A stretch of DNA of 64,000 bases from Herbaspirillum robiniae. Its GTDB lineage: Bacteria; Pseudomonadota; Gammaproteobacteria; Burkholderiales; Burkholderiaceae_D. Location of the stretch: contig NZ_NJGU01000013.1 in NCBI RefSeq assembly GCF_002213415.1, positions 62,001-126,000 of the forward strand, written 5' to 3'. The notes beneath the pieces are model-generated. The model saw only the letters and a list, made by a program, of their open reading frames with translations. It was not told the DNA's origin and did no database searches. Shown here one piece after another: positions 1 to 8,265 of this stretch; positions within the stretch are counted from its first letter, which is position 1, and each line of letters opens with the position of its first letter. A program made the translations under genes and the position numbers.

Positions 1-2
1 AG

Positions 3-446
3 ATCCGGCTTCCGCTGCTGGCCAATGACACATCGGCGACGTTGGCCGCGCCGGCCAATATCGATTCTTCACTCAAGGGCATTAAGGTATTGCTGGTGGA
101 AGATCAGGATGATCTGCGTGAAATCACCCATGCCCTCCTTGCGGAACTAGGCCTGGAAATCCGCTCTGCCTCCAATGGCAAGGAGGCGCTGGCAGTCGCC
201 GCGATTCACCAACCCCAGGTCGCGCTGGTAGACATCGGCCTGCCCGACATGAACGGCTATGAACTGGCCGCCGCCCTTCGCAACACCATGCAACCAGCAT
301 CGATACATCTTGTCGCCTTGACGGGTTATGGGCTTTCCGGCGACAAAGATCAGGCCGCTGCGGCAGGTTTTGATTTGCACATGACAAAACCGTTGCCCAT
401 GGAGGAATTGCGGCGCTACCTGAGTGAGATGAACAATCGAACTTGA
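3..446 (+). CDS. Hybrid sensor histidine kinase, C-terminal end (partial)
   Basis: The frame is open to the left edge. It begins with an IRLPLL segment, typical of the last strand of a histidine-kinase ATPase domain, followed by a short linker and a complete receiver domain. The receiver shows the acidic pair in LLVEDQDD, the phospho-acceptor Asp in VDIGLPDMNG, the switch Thr in VALTGYG and the conserved Lys in MTKPLP. A TTG at 42 could start a free-standing receiver, but the ATPase-like tail upstream argues for the end of a hybrid kinase whose sensor and catalytic parts lie outside the window. The protein ends right after the receiver, so there is no visible Hpt domain. The signal sensed cannot be deduced. 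Confidence 0.75.
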   Translation: MRLPLLANDTSATLAAPANIDSSLKGIKVLLVEDQDDLREITHALLAELGLEIRSASNGKEALAVAAIHQPQVALVDIGLPDMNGYELAAALRNTMQPASIHLVALTGYGLSGDKDQAAAAGFDLHMTKPLPMEELRRYLSEMNNRT

Positions 447-524
447 ATAATCCCGCTGGCGGTGCCGTGCGACATGGCAGCGCTGACCAACCCAAGATTC
501 GCGGATGCAGTCGGAGGACAGCGA

Positions 525-809
525 ATGAACAATGAGCGAAAGATCAGTCAGGCTCTTGCCGAGTTCTCAGAGTGGGCAATGCCGTGGGCATACCTCCAGG
601 ATACGTTGGCGGCCAAGGAGCTTACCCAAGAAGAGCGAACGCTCATCAAGCAGATATGGAACGAGGCCTGTTCTTCCGCATATTGGACGCTCTCAAGCAT
701 GCCATCCGACATCGCCAGGGCAACAGCAGGGCTGAAAGCCAGTTTTCCTTGGCTAAGTGATGGCGCTATCCTTAACCTCACTCGTGCAGCTTCGTATCAA
801 TGGAATTAA
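525..809 (+). CDS. Small hypothetical protein (94 aa)
   Basis: The ATG at 525 follows a good ribosome binding site (GGAGGA, about 7 nt upstream), so it is preferred over the longer in-frame start at 462. The product is about 94 residues, predicted mostly helical, with several Trp and Tyr residues (SEWAMPWAYLQ, SSAYWTLSSM), no signal peptide and no membrane segment. I do not recognise a family. It lies 80 bp after the hybrid kinase and points toward the convergent immunity gene. It may be an unrelated orphan carried by the AT-richer accessory stretch. Confidence 0.5.
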   Translation: MNNERKISQALAEFSEWAMPWAYLQDTLAAKELTQEERTLIKQIWNEACSSAYWTLSSMPSDIARATAGLKASFPWLSDGAILNLTRAASYQWN

Positions 810-987
810 ACCTTCGAAGCAAGAATAGAGAAGCATGTTTTCGGACGTCGGCGTTCGGCCAGAAACAGACATTCGGATACTCTGGCCATTGATCAAGGCC
901 CATTGATCTGAGCAGGGCTACTTCTTGCAGCCATTCGGTATCTCAACCAGCCGCCGGTCGGGGCCAGACAAAATCCTGCCCACAAAT

Positions 988-1722
988 TTACTGCGTTGAC
1001 AGCAGTGGGTATCGTGGCAGCAAGTCTTGATCGGCAAGGCGAATCTCGATGTCATGGGCGAGGTTGATATGCTCGGGATTGTTCACGTCCAGGATGCCAT
1101 CGGTGATGCTGATCACGATCGTACCCAGGCGTTTTCCGTCTACATCCAGCACGGGCTCGAGACGATGAGCTTCTGGTACTTCGCTTGGCGTTAGCGCGCG
1201 GGGCAAGTAGAGCATCCATCCGACGCTGGGTTTATCGTAAAAGACGGGTTCATACTTGGCCGGCTGTATGAAGAGCGCCTTCGGTGAGTACAGGGCTACG
1301 CAAGTTTGGATGAATCTCGCGGCAGTTTTCCAGTCATGCCATTCATCAATGTCATCCAGCGAAATACTGATAGTTTCCAACGCAGGCTGAGGCGTGTTGT
1401 AGCCGATGGACAGTGACGCGCGATGTCCTTTTTCGAGCTGTCCGTTCCACAAGGTGCAGGACCTCGGATGGCTTTCACCCTTGCGGCTGTAACGTTCCCG
1501 GTGAAACGCCAGCAACGCGGGTCCTGCTTCGGCATTTTCGAATGCGGGATAACGGAACGATCCATCTTTGTCTCCAGTGGCGAGCAGCCACTCTTTCGGC
1601 ATCAAGAGTGAATCGATACCGCCCAGCAGCTCAAGAATCTGGTAGGCCGCCCTCATGCGATCACCCAGCGTCTTTTCCTGTGACCACGGTTGGTAGAAAA
1701 TTTCGATGCTGTAACGATTCAT
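988..1722 (-). CDS. Imm52-type immunity protein
   Basis: A 244-residue soluble protein without signal peptide. It is the last gene of a five-gene minus-strand operon and starts 5 nt after the toxin stop codon, the usual place for a cognate immunity gene. The N-terminus (MNRYSIEIFYQPW) and the pattern of Trp/Tyr-rich beta strands followed by an LDDIDEWHDW segment fit the Imm52 family, which is known to pair with Tox-REase-5 toxins. The presumed role is to bind and block the nuclease in the cytoplasm of the producer and its siblings. The family assignment is from recall of the pattern; the toxin-immunity pairing is strongly supported by position. Confidence 0.7.
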   Translation of the reverse strand: MNRYSIEIFYQPWSQEKTLGDRMRAAYQILELLGGIDSLLMPKEWLLATGDKDGSFRYPAFENAEAGPALLAFHRERYSRKGESHPRSCTLWNGQLEKGHRASLSIGYNTPQPALETISISLDDIDEWHDWKTAARFIQTCVALYSPKALFIQPAKYEPVFYDKPSVGWMLYLPRALTPSEVPEAHRLEPVLDVDGKRLGTIVISITDGILDVNNPEHINLAHDIEIRLADQDLLPRYPLLSTQ

Positions 1723-1727
1723 ATCGA

Positions 1728-2342
1728 TCAGGGTTGAAGGTGAACATTGATATCTGCGCCTATTCTTTTGAGGATAGGGAGCATGTACTTGTAAGTGGCC
1801 GGTTGTTCAAAATACCAACTGTACTTCACCGGTGGGCGGGGCATAGCGAGAGGATTTTGCGCTTTTGCATCTTCCATCATGCGCTCGAGGATATCTCGAT
1901 GAAAGGTGTATTTGACGTCCAACTCGTCATCGAAAATCCAGTCGTGGCCTGCTTTGGCTTCCATCAAATGACACTCTGCCAGCTGAAAGCCATCAAAATT
2001 CTTACCAAGGTACGTCCATTCTTCAATGTAATTATCGGTAAGTACCATGCCAGTTATCCTGGCTTGATAGACCATCCAATTCTTTTGCTTGGGAAAGCTT
2101 CGTCTGAAAATTGCACCGGATGCTGGCGGACATTTCTCGCACTTCTCTTTTTCCTTGGCTTCTGAGGTAACTTGTGCAGTTGGCGAGGCCTTTGCCTGGT
2201 CAGCTTCCTGGCGTCGCTTGTCGATTTCTTCTCCGACGATCACCCCGCCAGTGCCGCCTAGAATTGGCGGCAACGCACGAAGAATATAAGGGGCAGCACG
2301 TTCGGCGACCACCGTCCCTATTCTGACTGCTATGCCTGCCAC
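1728..2342 (-). CDS. T6SS nuclease effector, Tox-REase-5 domain
   Basis: A 204-residue protein starting at a GTG that shares one base with the TAG of the preceding gene. Residues 1-37 are hydrophobic and glycine-rich, possibly a membrane-insertion or loading segment. Residues 38-70 are a charged Lys/Glu linker. Residues 70-204 match the restriction-endonuclease-fold toxin Tox-REase-5, with EEWTYLGKNFDGF, a Cys, and the E-x-K core LMEAKAG (Glu128, Lys130; Asp117 upstream). The predicted action is DNA cleavage in a competitor cell after type VI delivery. The gene order PAAR, DUF4123 chaperone, small partner, toxin, immunity is the one described for Pseudomonas aeruginosa TseT. No T6SS structural gene is in the window, so delivery must use machinery encoded elsewhere. 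Confidence 0.78.
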   Translation of the reverse strand: MAGIAVRIGTVVAERAAPYILRALPPILGGTGGVIVGEEIDKRRQEADQAKASPTAQVTSEAKEKEKCEKCPPASGAIFRRSFPKQKNWMVYQARITGMVLTDNYIEEWTYLGKNFDGFQLAECHLMEAKAGHDWIFDDELDVKYTFHRDILERMMEDAKAQNPLAMPRPPVKYSWYFEQPATYKYMLPILKRIGADINVHLQP

Positions 2343-2698
2343 TATTGTTCTCCTTTCAGGCGCCGTGCGTGCTCTCTCAAGAGCGCATCGAAATCGTCAA
2401 GCCGTTGCTCTGGCGTGGCGCCTGGTCGAGTCAGGTAATGGCGGATCATCTCGTCCGCGAACATACCCGGGCCGTCGGCCTCGAGATACATCATGTAAAC
2501 CATGTGGGGCGTGGATGTGAAGCCGAGTTGTTGCGCAGTGTCGTAAGCGGTCTGCATGCGCGCAATGATTTCGGTGCGCCCGGGATCGGTCAGCATCTCC
2601 GGTCGCTTGGCCAGGAACTGGTCGGCCACGGCCGCCACGAAATTCTGTGTATCGCGTGCCAGGAAGGTCTGGTATTGGGCGTTAGTGAGCGTCAGCAT
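2342..2698 (-). CDS. Small T6SS co-chaperone-like protein
   Basis: The likely start is the ATG at 2698 (MLTLTNAQYQTFLARD), giving 118 residues. It overlaps the end of the DUF4123 gene by 17 bp, so the two are probably translationally coupled; the longer frame would lie mostly inside the upstream gene. The protein is helical, with an N-terminal segment typical of small proteins between DUF4123 chaperones and PAAR-associated effectors. By position it corresponds to the co-chaperone of the TseT system (co-TecT), which helps release effector from chaperone. The function is inferred from gene order rather than from a recognised motif. Confidence 0.6.
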   Translation of the reverse strand: MLTLTNAQYQTFLARDTQNFVAAVADQFLAKRPEMLTDPGRTEIIARMQTAYDTAQQLGFTSTPHMVYMMYLEADGPGMFADEMIRHYLTRPGATPEQRLDDFDALLREHARRLKGEQ

Positions 2699-3191
2699 GG
2701 TGGCGGGCAATATGGACGCGACGACCATCGAGCAGCAGGTGCCACTCGACAATGTCGCCGAAGAATTCGCGGCGTTGCGTCTCATTCAGGTCTCGACCAA
2801 GCGTTGCGAGCACGCGTGGATCCCAGAATCGCAACATGGCAATCCGATCATCAGGCAATCGCAGATTCAGGCGATCACCCAACATGGCGCCAAGGGCATC
2901 TATCGCCATTGGCGAAATGATCCATGTCACAGCCGGAGCCTTGGCTTCAAGTCGCCCGATGGCACTCCACAGCTCGGGCGTGGCATGTTGCGGGTCGATG
3001 AGCCACGGACCTGCCTCGGAAAGCATGTCGTCGATCGTGCCAGCCAACAGCGACAGGACGCCTGGTTGGCCAGGAAGGGGGGCATGCGACGCGTTGCGGT
3101 GATATAGCAGGCCGTCGATGAGCGCGTGCAGGCGAAGGTCAGGGAGGTCGGTTCGCAGCGCTTCCAGGTGCGTCATGAGGTCGGCGGCCAT
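2682..3191 (-). CDS. DUF4123 effector chaperone
   Basis: The ATG at 3191 lies 2 nt after the PAAR stop codon and gives 169 residues (MAADLMTHLEAL...). The sequence has the DUF4123 layout: an N-terminal helix-strand with HALIDGLLY, then SEAGPWLIDP, the hallmark strand, then TWIISPMAIDAL and LRFWDPRVL. DUF4123 proteins are adaptors that hold a T6SS cargo effector and load it on a PAAR or VgrG tip (TecT, Tap, TEC families). Here the cargo is almost certainly the Tox-REase-5 protein two genes downstream. It overlaps the following gene by 17 bp, consistent with stoichiometric co-expression. Confidence 0.75.
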   Translation of the reverse strand: MAADLMTHLEALRTDLPDLRLHALIDGLLYHRNASHAPLPGQPGVLSLLAGTIDDMLSEAGPWLIDPQHATPELWSAIGRLEAKAPAVTWIISPMAIDALGAMLGDRLNLRLPDDRIAMLRFWDPRVLATLGRDLNETQRREFFGDIVEWHLLLDGRRVHIARHHADAH

Positions 3192-3193
3192 CG

Positions 3194-3601
3194 TCAATCT
3201 CGCACGATCATCGTTGCCCCGGCCGTGGCGGCCTTGGCCATGCAGCTGAGGCAAATGCCACTGTCCTTCAATGCTGCGGCTGCCGCGGTGGCCATAGGTA
3301 CGGCGCCGGCATGGGCCGTCGGGCCTGAGGTTGCTTTCTCGGCGTGGGAGGTCAGGGCCTGGCTGGCGATCAAAGTCGCTCCACAGGCCGTGCGGTCACC
3401 TTCACGTGCCGGGGCTTGTCCGAGCGAATTCATGTCGCCGGCCCCGCTGGTGATGGGGTAGGTGCCTTTGCATTTGGGGCATGTGGTCAGATCGCCCACA
3501 CGGGCAACCGCCTTGCCATAAAGAAGAAATGACTGGTCGCCGGTGATGACGGTACCGCCATGACTTGTCTTGTCACCAACAACAATGAAGGATCGGCTCA
3601 C
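3194..3601 (-). CDS. PAAR-domain T6SS spike-tip protein
   Basis: The preferred start is the GTG at 3601 (reads MSRSFIVVGDKTSHGG), which has a GGAG 5 nt upstream; an in-frame TTG at 3628 is possible but lacks such a site. The 135-residue product carries the PAAR repeats: VGDKTSHGGTVITGD, VARVGDLTTCPKC, GQAPAREGDRTACGATL. Conserved Gly-Asp turns and Cys/His residues could bind zinc at the tip of the cone. A short Ala-rich C-terminal extension follows (residues 95-135, with two Cys) that might contact the chaperone-effector complex. It is the first gene of the cargo operon. Confidence 0.82.
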   Translation of the reverse strand: MSRSFIVVGDKTSHGGTVITGDQSFLLYGKAVARVGDLTTCPKCKGTYPITSGAGDMNSLGQAPAREGDRTACGATLIASQALTSHAEKATSGPTAHAGAVPMATAAAAALKDSGICLSCMAKAATAGATMIVRD

Positions 3602-3974
3602 GCTCACTCCGCACTTAGATTTAGGCAATTACACCAGAGCATCTATGAGGCGATTCGATATGAAAGAACGGTCGAGGTTCCCATTTTGTGGGAATTGAGT
3701 TTTGAGGGCATCGGAATGTCGGAGGGAGCAGCGCCTTCCGGCAGGCGGCCACCTCGTGACGTCCGGTGCGGCTAGCAACATCGCCCTCAGTAGCATCGGT
3801 AATGCTGCGAGTTACGGTCTTTGATCTCTTTGGTTGACAGTGATAAAGCCCTCATGTGCGGGCTTTACTTGGTAGTCTGCGCAGAATTGAACGGCCGGTA
3901 TCGGCCACAAACCGACATTCATAATTCACTCGCAGTGACTGCCAATTACAACTGCCAGAGTCCTTGAAACCGAT
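3602..3974. other. Intergenic stretch with an 8-bp stem-loop
   Basis: No convincing gene. It must contain the promoter of the minus-strand cargo operon near its left end. An inverted repeat TAAAGCCC ... GGGCTTTA with an 8-nt loop lies at 3844-3867, but no long T tract follows, so it is a weak terminator candidate at best. The remainder shows nothing recognisable. Confidence 0.35.
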
Positions 3975-4325
3975 ATGAAAATCAAACGCATCATCACCAA
4001 TATCGCCGCTGCCGAACCACATAAGGCGGACGCTTTTTACCGAGACATTCTCGGCCTCAATCTGGCCATGGACCACGGTTGGATTCGTACCTACGCGGGC
4101 TCCACCAAGATGGATGTACAAGTCAGTGTTGCCAGTGAAGGCGGTTCCGATACTCCGGTGCCAGGCCTTTCCATCGAGGTCGATGATCTGGGCGAGGTGC
4201 TGCGTCGTGTGCAGGCGGCAAACATTCCCTTGGAGTACGGCCCGGTCAGCGAACCGTGGGGCGTTCGCCGGTTCTTTGTGAAGGATCCGTTCGGCACACT
4301 CATCAACATCCTCGAGCACGAATAA
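3975..4325 (+). CDS. VOC/glyoxalase-fold protein
   Basis: A 116-residue single-domain protein of the vicinal oxygen chelate superfamily. It starts IKRIITNIAAAEPHKADAFYRDILGLN, the classic first beta-alpha module of a VOC protein. The second module contains PVPGLSIEVDDLGEVLRRVQAANI and ends VKDPFGTLINILEH, where the final Glu is at a usual metal-ligand position. The family includes glyoxalase I, fosfomycin and bleomycin resistance proteins and extradiol dioxygenases; the substrate cannot be told from sequence. It stands alone, between the T6SS cargo operon and a long non-coding stretch. Confidence 0.8.
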   Translation: MKIKRIITNIAAAEPHKADAFYRDILGLNLAMDHGWIRTYAGSTKMDVQVSVASEGGSDTPVPGLSIEVDDLGEVLRRVQAANIPLEYGPVSEPWGVRRFFVKDPFGTLINILEHE

Positions 4326-4774
4326 CGAACTCTACGAACTGCTCGTTGGAGAAGATCCAGCCGAAGGCTTGATCGAAATGTTCCGGGGTGCGTAGTTCAT
4401 TCGGTTCCCAATCGACCAGAAGCAGGCACCTGCATAAATCGGCGCCTGTCGATTAAACCGAAAAATTGCCCCTACCCTTTTGCCCCTCATCTCCCCGCCT
4501 TCCTGAGGCTGCCATACGGATACACCCCTTCCCCTCCCGGTTCTCACAAGTCCAGGCACATCTTCGGAAAGCCGACTCATCCAAGGCGCGGTTGCGCGGA
4601 ATCGGATGTAGCGACGCACCATGCTTCGGGGTTCTGCAATACAGGGCCGCACCTCCACATTGGTGCTAAGTCATTGATTTTATGAGGCCAGAATCCAAGC
4701 AACGACCGAATCTGGCCACCGACAATCCCCAAAAACACTATCACCCGATAACCAAATCTCATCCCAAGCGGCCT
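4326..4774. other. Non-coding stretch with a possible gene remnant
   Basis: About 450 bp without a complete gene and AT-richer than the following operon. On the minus strand, 4322-4440 reads as a protein-like segment (contains LLVDWEPNELRTPEHFDQA and then FGWIFSNEQFVEFV) but has a stop immediately upstream and no start codon, so it may be a fragment of a decayed gene. The rest shows nothing identifiable. Confidence 0.3.
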
Positions 4775-4789
4775 ATTGGTCTTACCAAT
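4775..4789. promoter_or_regulatory. FadR-type (GntR family) operator
   Basis: The palindrome ATTGGT-CTT-ACCAAT contains TGGTCTTACCA, which fits the TNGTNNNACNA consensus of FCD-class GntR regulators. It lies about 110 bp before the hydrolase start codon, where it could overlap the promoter of the sugar-acid operon. No FCD regulator is encoded nearby, so the partner is unknown. Confidence 0.5.
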
Positions 4790-4899
4790 AAACTGGTATT
4801 ATCCAATCCGCAAAACGACAAGGCCCGCATTCCGCCCGGTATGGCCGCGGCTGGCGCCGGCGCCGATTTGAGACAACTTATCTTCAAAAAGGAAACACG

Positions 4900-5745
4900 A
4901 TGAAATTACTCCGCTACGGCCCGGTCGGGCAGGAAAAGCCCGGTATCCTGGACCAGGCCGGCAAGATTCGCGATCTGTCCGCCCACATCAAGGACCTCAA
5001 CGGCGCCGTGCTGGACGATGCTTCCCTGGCCAAGATCCGCGCGCTGGATATCAACAGCCTGCCCGTCGTCGACGGCAGCCCGCGCATCGGCGCCTGTGTC
5101 GGCAACATCGGTAAATTCATCTGCATCGGCCTGAACTACGCCGACCACGCCGCCGAATCCAACCTGCCCATCCCGGCCGAACCGGTGGTGTTCAACAAGT
5201 GGACCTCCGCCGTGGTCGGTCCCAACGACGACGTGAAGATTCCGCGCGGCTCCAAGAAGACCGACTGGGAAGTCGAGCTGGGCGTGGTGATCGGCAAGGG
5301 CGGCGCCTACATCGACGAGAAGGATGCGATGTCCCACGTGGCCGGCTATTGCGTGGTCAACGACGTCTCCGAGCGCGAGTACCAGATCGAACGCGGCGGC
5401 ACCTGGGACAAGGGCAAGGGCTGCGACACCTTCGGCCCGATCGGCCCCTGGCTGGTCACCCGCGACGAAGTCGCCGATCCGCAGAAGCTGGGCATGTGGC
5501 TGGAAGTGGACGGCAAGCGCTACCAGAACGGCAACACCAGCACCATGATCTTCGGCGTGGCGCATATCGTGTCCTACCTGTCCCGCTTCATGAGCCTGCA
5601 GGCCGGCGACGTCATCTCCACCGGCACGCCGCCGGGCGTGGGCATGGGCGTCAAGCCTGAAGCCGTGTTCCTGCGCGCCGGCCAGGTCATGCGCCTGGGC
5701 ATCGACGGCCTGGGCGAACAGCAGCAGAAGACCGTCAACGCGTAA
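4900..5745 (+). CDS. FAH-family hydrolase, probably 2,4-diketo-3-deoxy sugar-acid hydrolase
   Basis: A 281-residue fumarylacetoacetate hydrolase-family enzyme with an AAGGAA binding site before the ATG. The metal-site pattern is visible: KTDWEVELGVVIGKGG supplies the paired acidic ligands and NDVSEREYQIERGG with GCDTFGPIGPW follows, as in 2,4-diketo-3-deoxy-L-fuconate or L-rhamnonate hydrolases. The predicted reaction splits a 2,4-diketo-3-deoxy acid into pyruvate plus a hydroxy acid (lactate or glycolate). The dehydrogenase immediately downstream would make its substrate, which supports this over a ureidoglycolate lyase label. The exact sugar (L-fucose, L-rhamnose or a pentose) cannot be decided, because the upstream dehydratase and aldose enzymes are not in the window. 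Confidence 0.75.
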   Translation: MKLLRYGPVGQEKPGILDQAGKIRDLSAHIKDLNGAVLDDASLAKIRALDINSLPVVDGSPRIGACVGNIGKFICIGLNYADHAAESNLPIPAEPVVFNKWTSAVVGPNDDVKIPRGSKKTDWEVELGVVIGKGGAYIDEKDAMSHVAGYCVVNDVSEREYQIERGGTWDKGKGCDTFGPIGPWLVTRDEVADPQKLGMWLEVDGKRYQNGNTSTMIFGVAHIVSYLSRFMSLQAGDVISTGTPPGVGMGVKPEAVFLRAGQVMRLGIDGLGEQQQKTVNA

Positions 5746-5836
5746 GCAGCAGCGCGCAAAGCGGCACCCACAATAAGAACGATGCGCAGGCCCACGCGGC
5801 CTGCGCCTACCTCAAGATCATGAGAAGGAGCACACA

Positions 5837-6589
5837 ATGAATCATTACGACTTCCAGGGCCGCAGCGCCATCATCACCGGCGGCGCCCAGGGTTTCGGCT
5901 ACGCCGTCGCCGAACGCCTGCTGCAGGGCAAGGCCAAGGTCGTGCTGTGGGACATGGACGAGAAGGCGCTGGCCGAGGCCCGTTCCAAGCTGGAGCCGCT
6001 GGGCAATGTCGAGACCATCAAGGTCGACATTTCCAATGAAGCCGACGTCAAGAAGGCCATCGAGGCGACCGAGAAGGTCACCCAGTCCATCGACATCCTG
6101 GTGCACAGCGCCGGCATCGCCGGCCAGAACAATCCGGTGGCCGACTACTCGCCGGAAGAATGGCGCCGCGTCATCGACATCGACCTCAACGGCGCGTTCT
6201 ACGTCAACCAGGTGGTGGTCCAGCGCATGATCGCGCAGAACTACGGCCGCATCGTCAACATCGCCTCCATCGCCGGCAAGGAAGGCAACCCGACCGCGTC
6301 GGCCTACAGCGCCGCCAAGGCCGGCATGATCGCCCTGACCAAGAGCCTGGGCAAGGAAACCGCGACCAAGAACATCGCCGTCAACGCCATCACCCCGGCC
6401 GCCGCGCAAACCCGCATCCTGGAGCAGTGCACCCAGGCGCACATCGACTACATGCTGTCGAAGATCCCGCGCGCGCGCTTCGTGAAGGTGGAAGAGCTGG
6501 CCGCGATGGTGGCCTGGCTGGTGTCGGAAGAAAACTCCTTCACCACCGCCTCGGTGTTCGACTTGTCGGGCGGCCGCGCCACCTACTGA
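5837..6589 (+). CDS. SDR dehydrogenase of a 2-keto-3-deoxy sugar-acid pathway
   Basis: A 250-residue classical short-chain dehydrogenase. The cofactor loop is TGGAQGFGYAVAERL, an Asp in LWDMDE ends the second strand and favours NAD, and the catalytic Tyr and Lys are in SAYSAAKAGM. The second conserved motif reads HSAGIAG rather than the usual NNAG. It lies 91 bp after the FAH hydrolase with its own AGAAGGAG site and is followed by a sugar-acid type carrier. In known non-phosphorylative pathways an SDR of this kind oxidises C4 of a 2-keto-3-deoxy acid to give the hydrolase substrate. A generic FabG annotation is less likely given the neighbours. Confidence 0.75.
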   Translation: MNHYDFQGRSAIITGGAQGFGYAVAERLLQGKAKVVLWDMDEKALAEARSKLEPLGNVETIKVDISNEADVKKAIEATEKVTQSIDILVHSAGIAGQNNPVADYSPEEWRRVIDIDLNGAFYVNQVVVQRMIAQNYGRIVNIASIAGKEGNPTASAYSAAKAGMIALTKSLGKETATKNIAVNAITPAAAQTRILEQCTQAHIDYMLSKIPRARFVKVEELAAMVAWLVSEENSFTTASVFDLSGGRATY

Positions 6590-6813
6590 TGCCAGGCCTG
6601 CGCCGCGCAGGGGAAGAGGCGCGGCGCCGGTGATTGCAGGCACAAACCAGGCAGCACACAACAAGTATTAGAAATTGCAGCACCGGCGCACGGAGTTCTT
6701 CCGTGCGCCAATCCAATACCCACAATAACAAGCGACCTCCGCGTACCGTGCGGCGGCGATGGACTTTTTGCGCCTTCGGTTTTAACCAAAAGCCTTTCGA
6801 GGAGAGACACATC

Positions 6814-8133
6814 ATGGCAGCAGTACCTTACCCGGCCACCGCGTCGGACCTACAAGAATCCAACCTTTACCGCAGAATCACCTGGCGCTTCGTGCCCTTG
6901 CTGATGATCTGCTTCGTGTTCGCCTACCTGGACCGCGTCAACATCAGCTTCGCCAAGCTGCAGATGCAGACCGACCTGGGTTTCTCGGACGCCGTCTACG
7001 GCCTGGGCGCGAGCATCTTCTTCGTCGGCTATTTCCTGTTCGAAGTGCCGAGCAACATGATCTTGCACCGCGTCGGCCCCAAGCGCTGGATCGCCCGCAT
7101 CATGGTCACCTGGGGCATCGCCTCGGCGGCGATGATGTTCGTCTCCAATGAAACCAGCTTCTACGTGCTGCGCTTCCTGATCGGCCTGCTGGAAGCCGGT
7201 TTCGTGCCGGGCGCGCTGTACTTCTTCACCAACTGGTTCCCGTCGGTGCGCCGCGGCCGCATCAACTCGCTGTTCATGGCCGCCATCGCCGTGTGCGGCA
7301 TCATCGGCGGCCCGCTGTCGGGCGGCATCATGAAGTGGACCCACGGCATGGCCGACATGCACGGCTGGCAGTGGCTGTTCCTGCTGGAAGGCATTCCCTC
7401 GATCCTGCTGGGCGTGGTGTGCTACCTGGTGATCGACGACAAGATCGAAGACGCCCGCTGGCTCAAGCCTGAAGAAAAGAAGCTGCTGATCGACCGCCTC
7501 GCGGCCGAACCCAAGAGCGAAGCCGTGCACTCCTTCGGCGCTGCGCTCAAGCAACCGACCACCATCGTCATGTCGCTGATCTACCTGGTGCTGGCTTCGG
7601 GCATCTACGGCCTGGTGTTCTGGATGCCACAGCTGATCAAGACCGCCGGCACCGACGACACCTTCATCATCGGCCTGATCTCGATGCTGCCCTACATCTG
7701 CGCGGGCCTGGGCATGATCTTCATCGGCCGCAGCTCGGACCGCACCGGCGAGCGCCGCTGGCACCTGGCCTGCTGCGCGCTGCTGGGCGGCATCGGCTAC
7801 GCGGCCGCGGCCTACTTCGGCAACAACACGCTGATCCTGGTGATCGCGCTGTCGGCCGCCGCCACCGGCATCATCGCCGGCATCGGCCTGTTCTGGATCC
7901 TGCCCCCGCGCGTGCTGTCGGGCGCCGCGGCTGCGGCCGGCATCGCGCTGATCAACTCGGTCGGCCAGCTGGGCGGCATCATCACGCCCTACATGGTCGG
8001 CAAGATCCGCGACATCACCGGCAGCGCCGCCATCGGCCTGTACGTAGTAGCGCTGGAATGCGTGGTGGGCGCTGCCCTGCTGCTGTGGGCGCTGCCGCGC
8101 CGGATCTACTTCCGCGAGCCGGCGCAGAAATGA
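6814..8133 (+). CDS. MFS carrier, anion:cation symporter (ACS) family
   Basis: The chosen start is the ATG at 6814 (MAAVPYPATAS), preceded by GAGGAGAG; an upstream in-frame ATG at 6634 would add 60 poorly coding residues. The 439-residue protein has about 12 membrane segments in two halves. The first loop carries YLDRVNISFAKLQMQTDL, and later GLLEAGFVPGALYFFTNWF appears; both are typical of the ACS branch (phthalate, tartrate, galactonate and glucarate carriers). It probably imports the sugar acid degraded by the two upstream enzymes, coupled to protons. The gap to the SDR gene is 224 bp, so it could have a separate promoter. Confidence 0.8.
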   Translation: MAAVPYPATASDLQESNLYRRITWRFVPLLMICFVFAYLDRVNISFAKLQMQTDLGFSDAVYGLGASIFFVGYFLFEVPSNMILHRVGPKRWIARIMVTWGIASAAMMFVSNETSFYVLRFLIGLLEAGFVPGALYFFTNWFPSVRRGRINSLFMAAIAVCGIIGGPLSGGIMKWTHGMADMHGWQWLFLLEGIPSILLGVVCYLVIDDKIEDARWLKPEEKKLLIDRLAAEPKSEAVHSFGAALKQPTTIVMSLIYLVLASGIYGLVFWMPQLIKTAGTDDTFIIGLISMLPYICAGLGMIFIGRSSDRTGERRWHLACCALLGGIGYAAAAYFGNNTLILVIALSAAATGIIAGIGLFWILPPRVLSGAAAAAGIALINSVGQLGGIITPYMVGKIRDITGSAAIGLYVVALECVVGAALLLWALPRRIYFREPAQK

Positions 8134-8265
8134 TGCGACCGTGGCCGATGCATGGCAGACGTGGCCGGGAAGCGGCCGCGCCTCCCGCGGTTCAGGCTGC
8201 TCACTGCCTGCCGTTCACCAGCCGTCAATGCCCGGCGAACGCCACCGGATGAGCAGCGCCCACGC

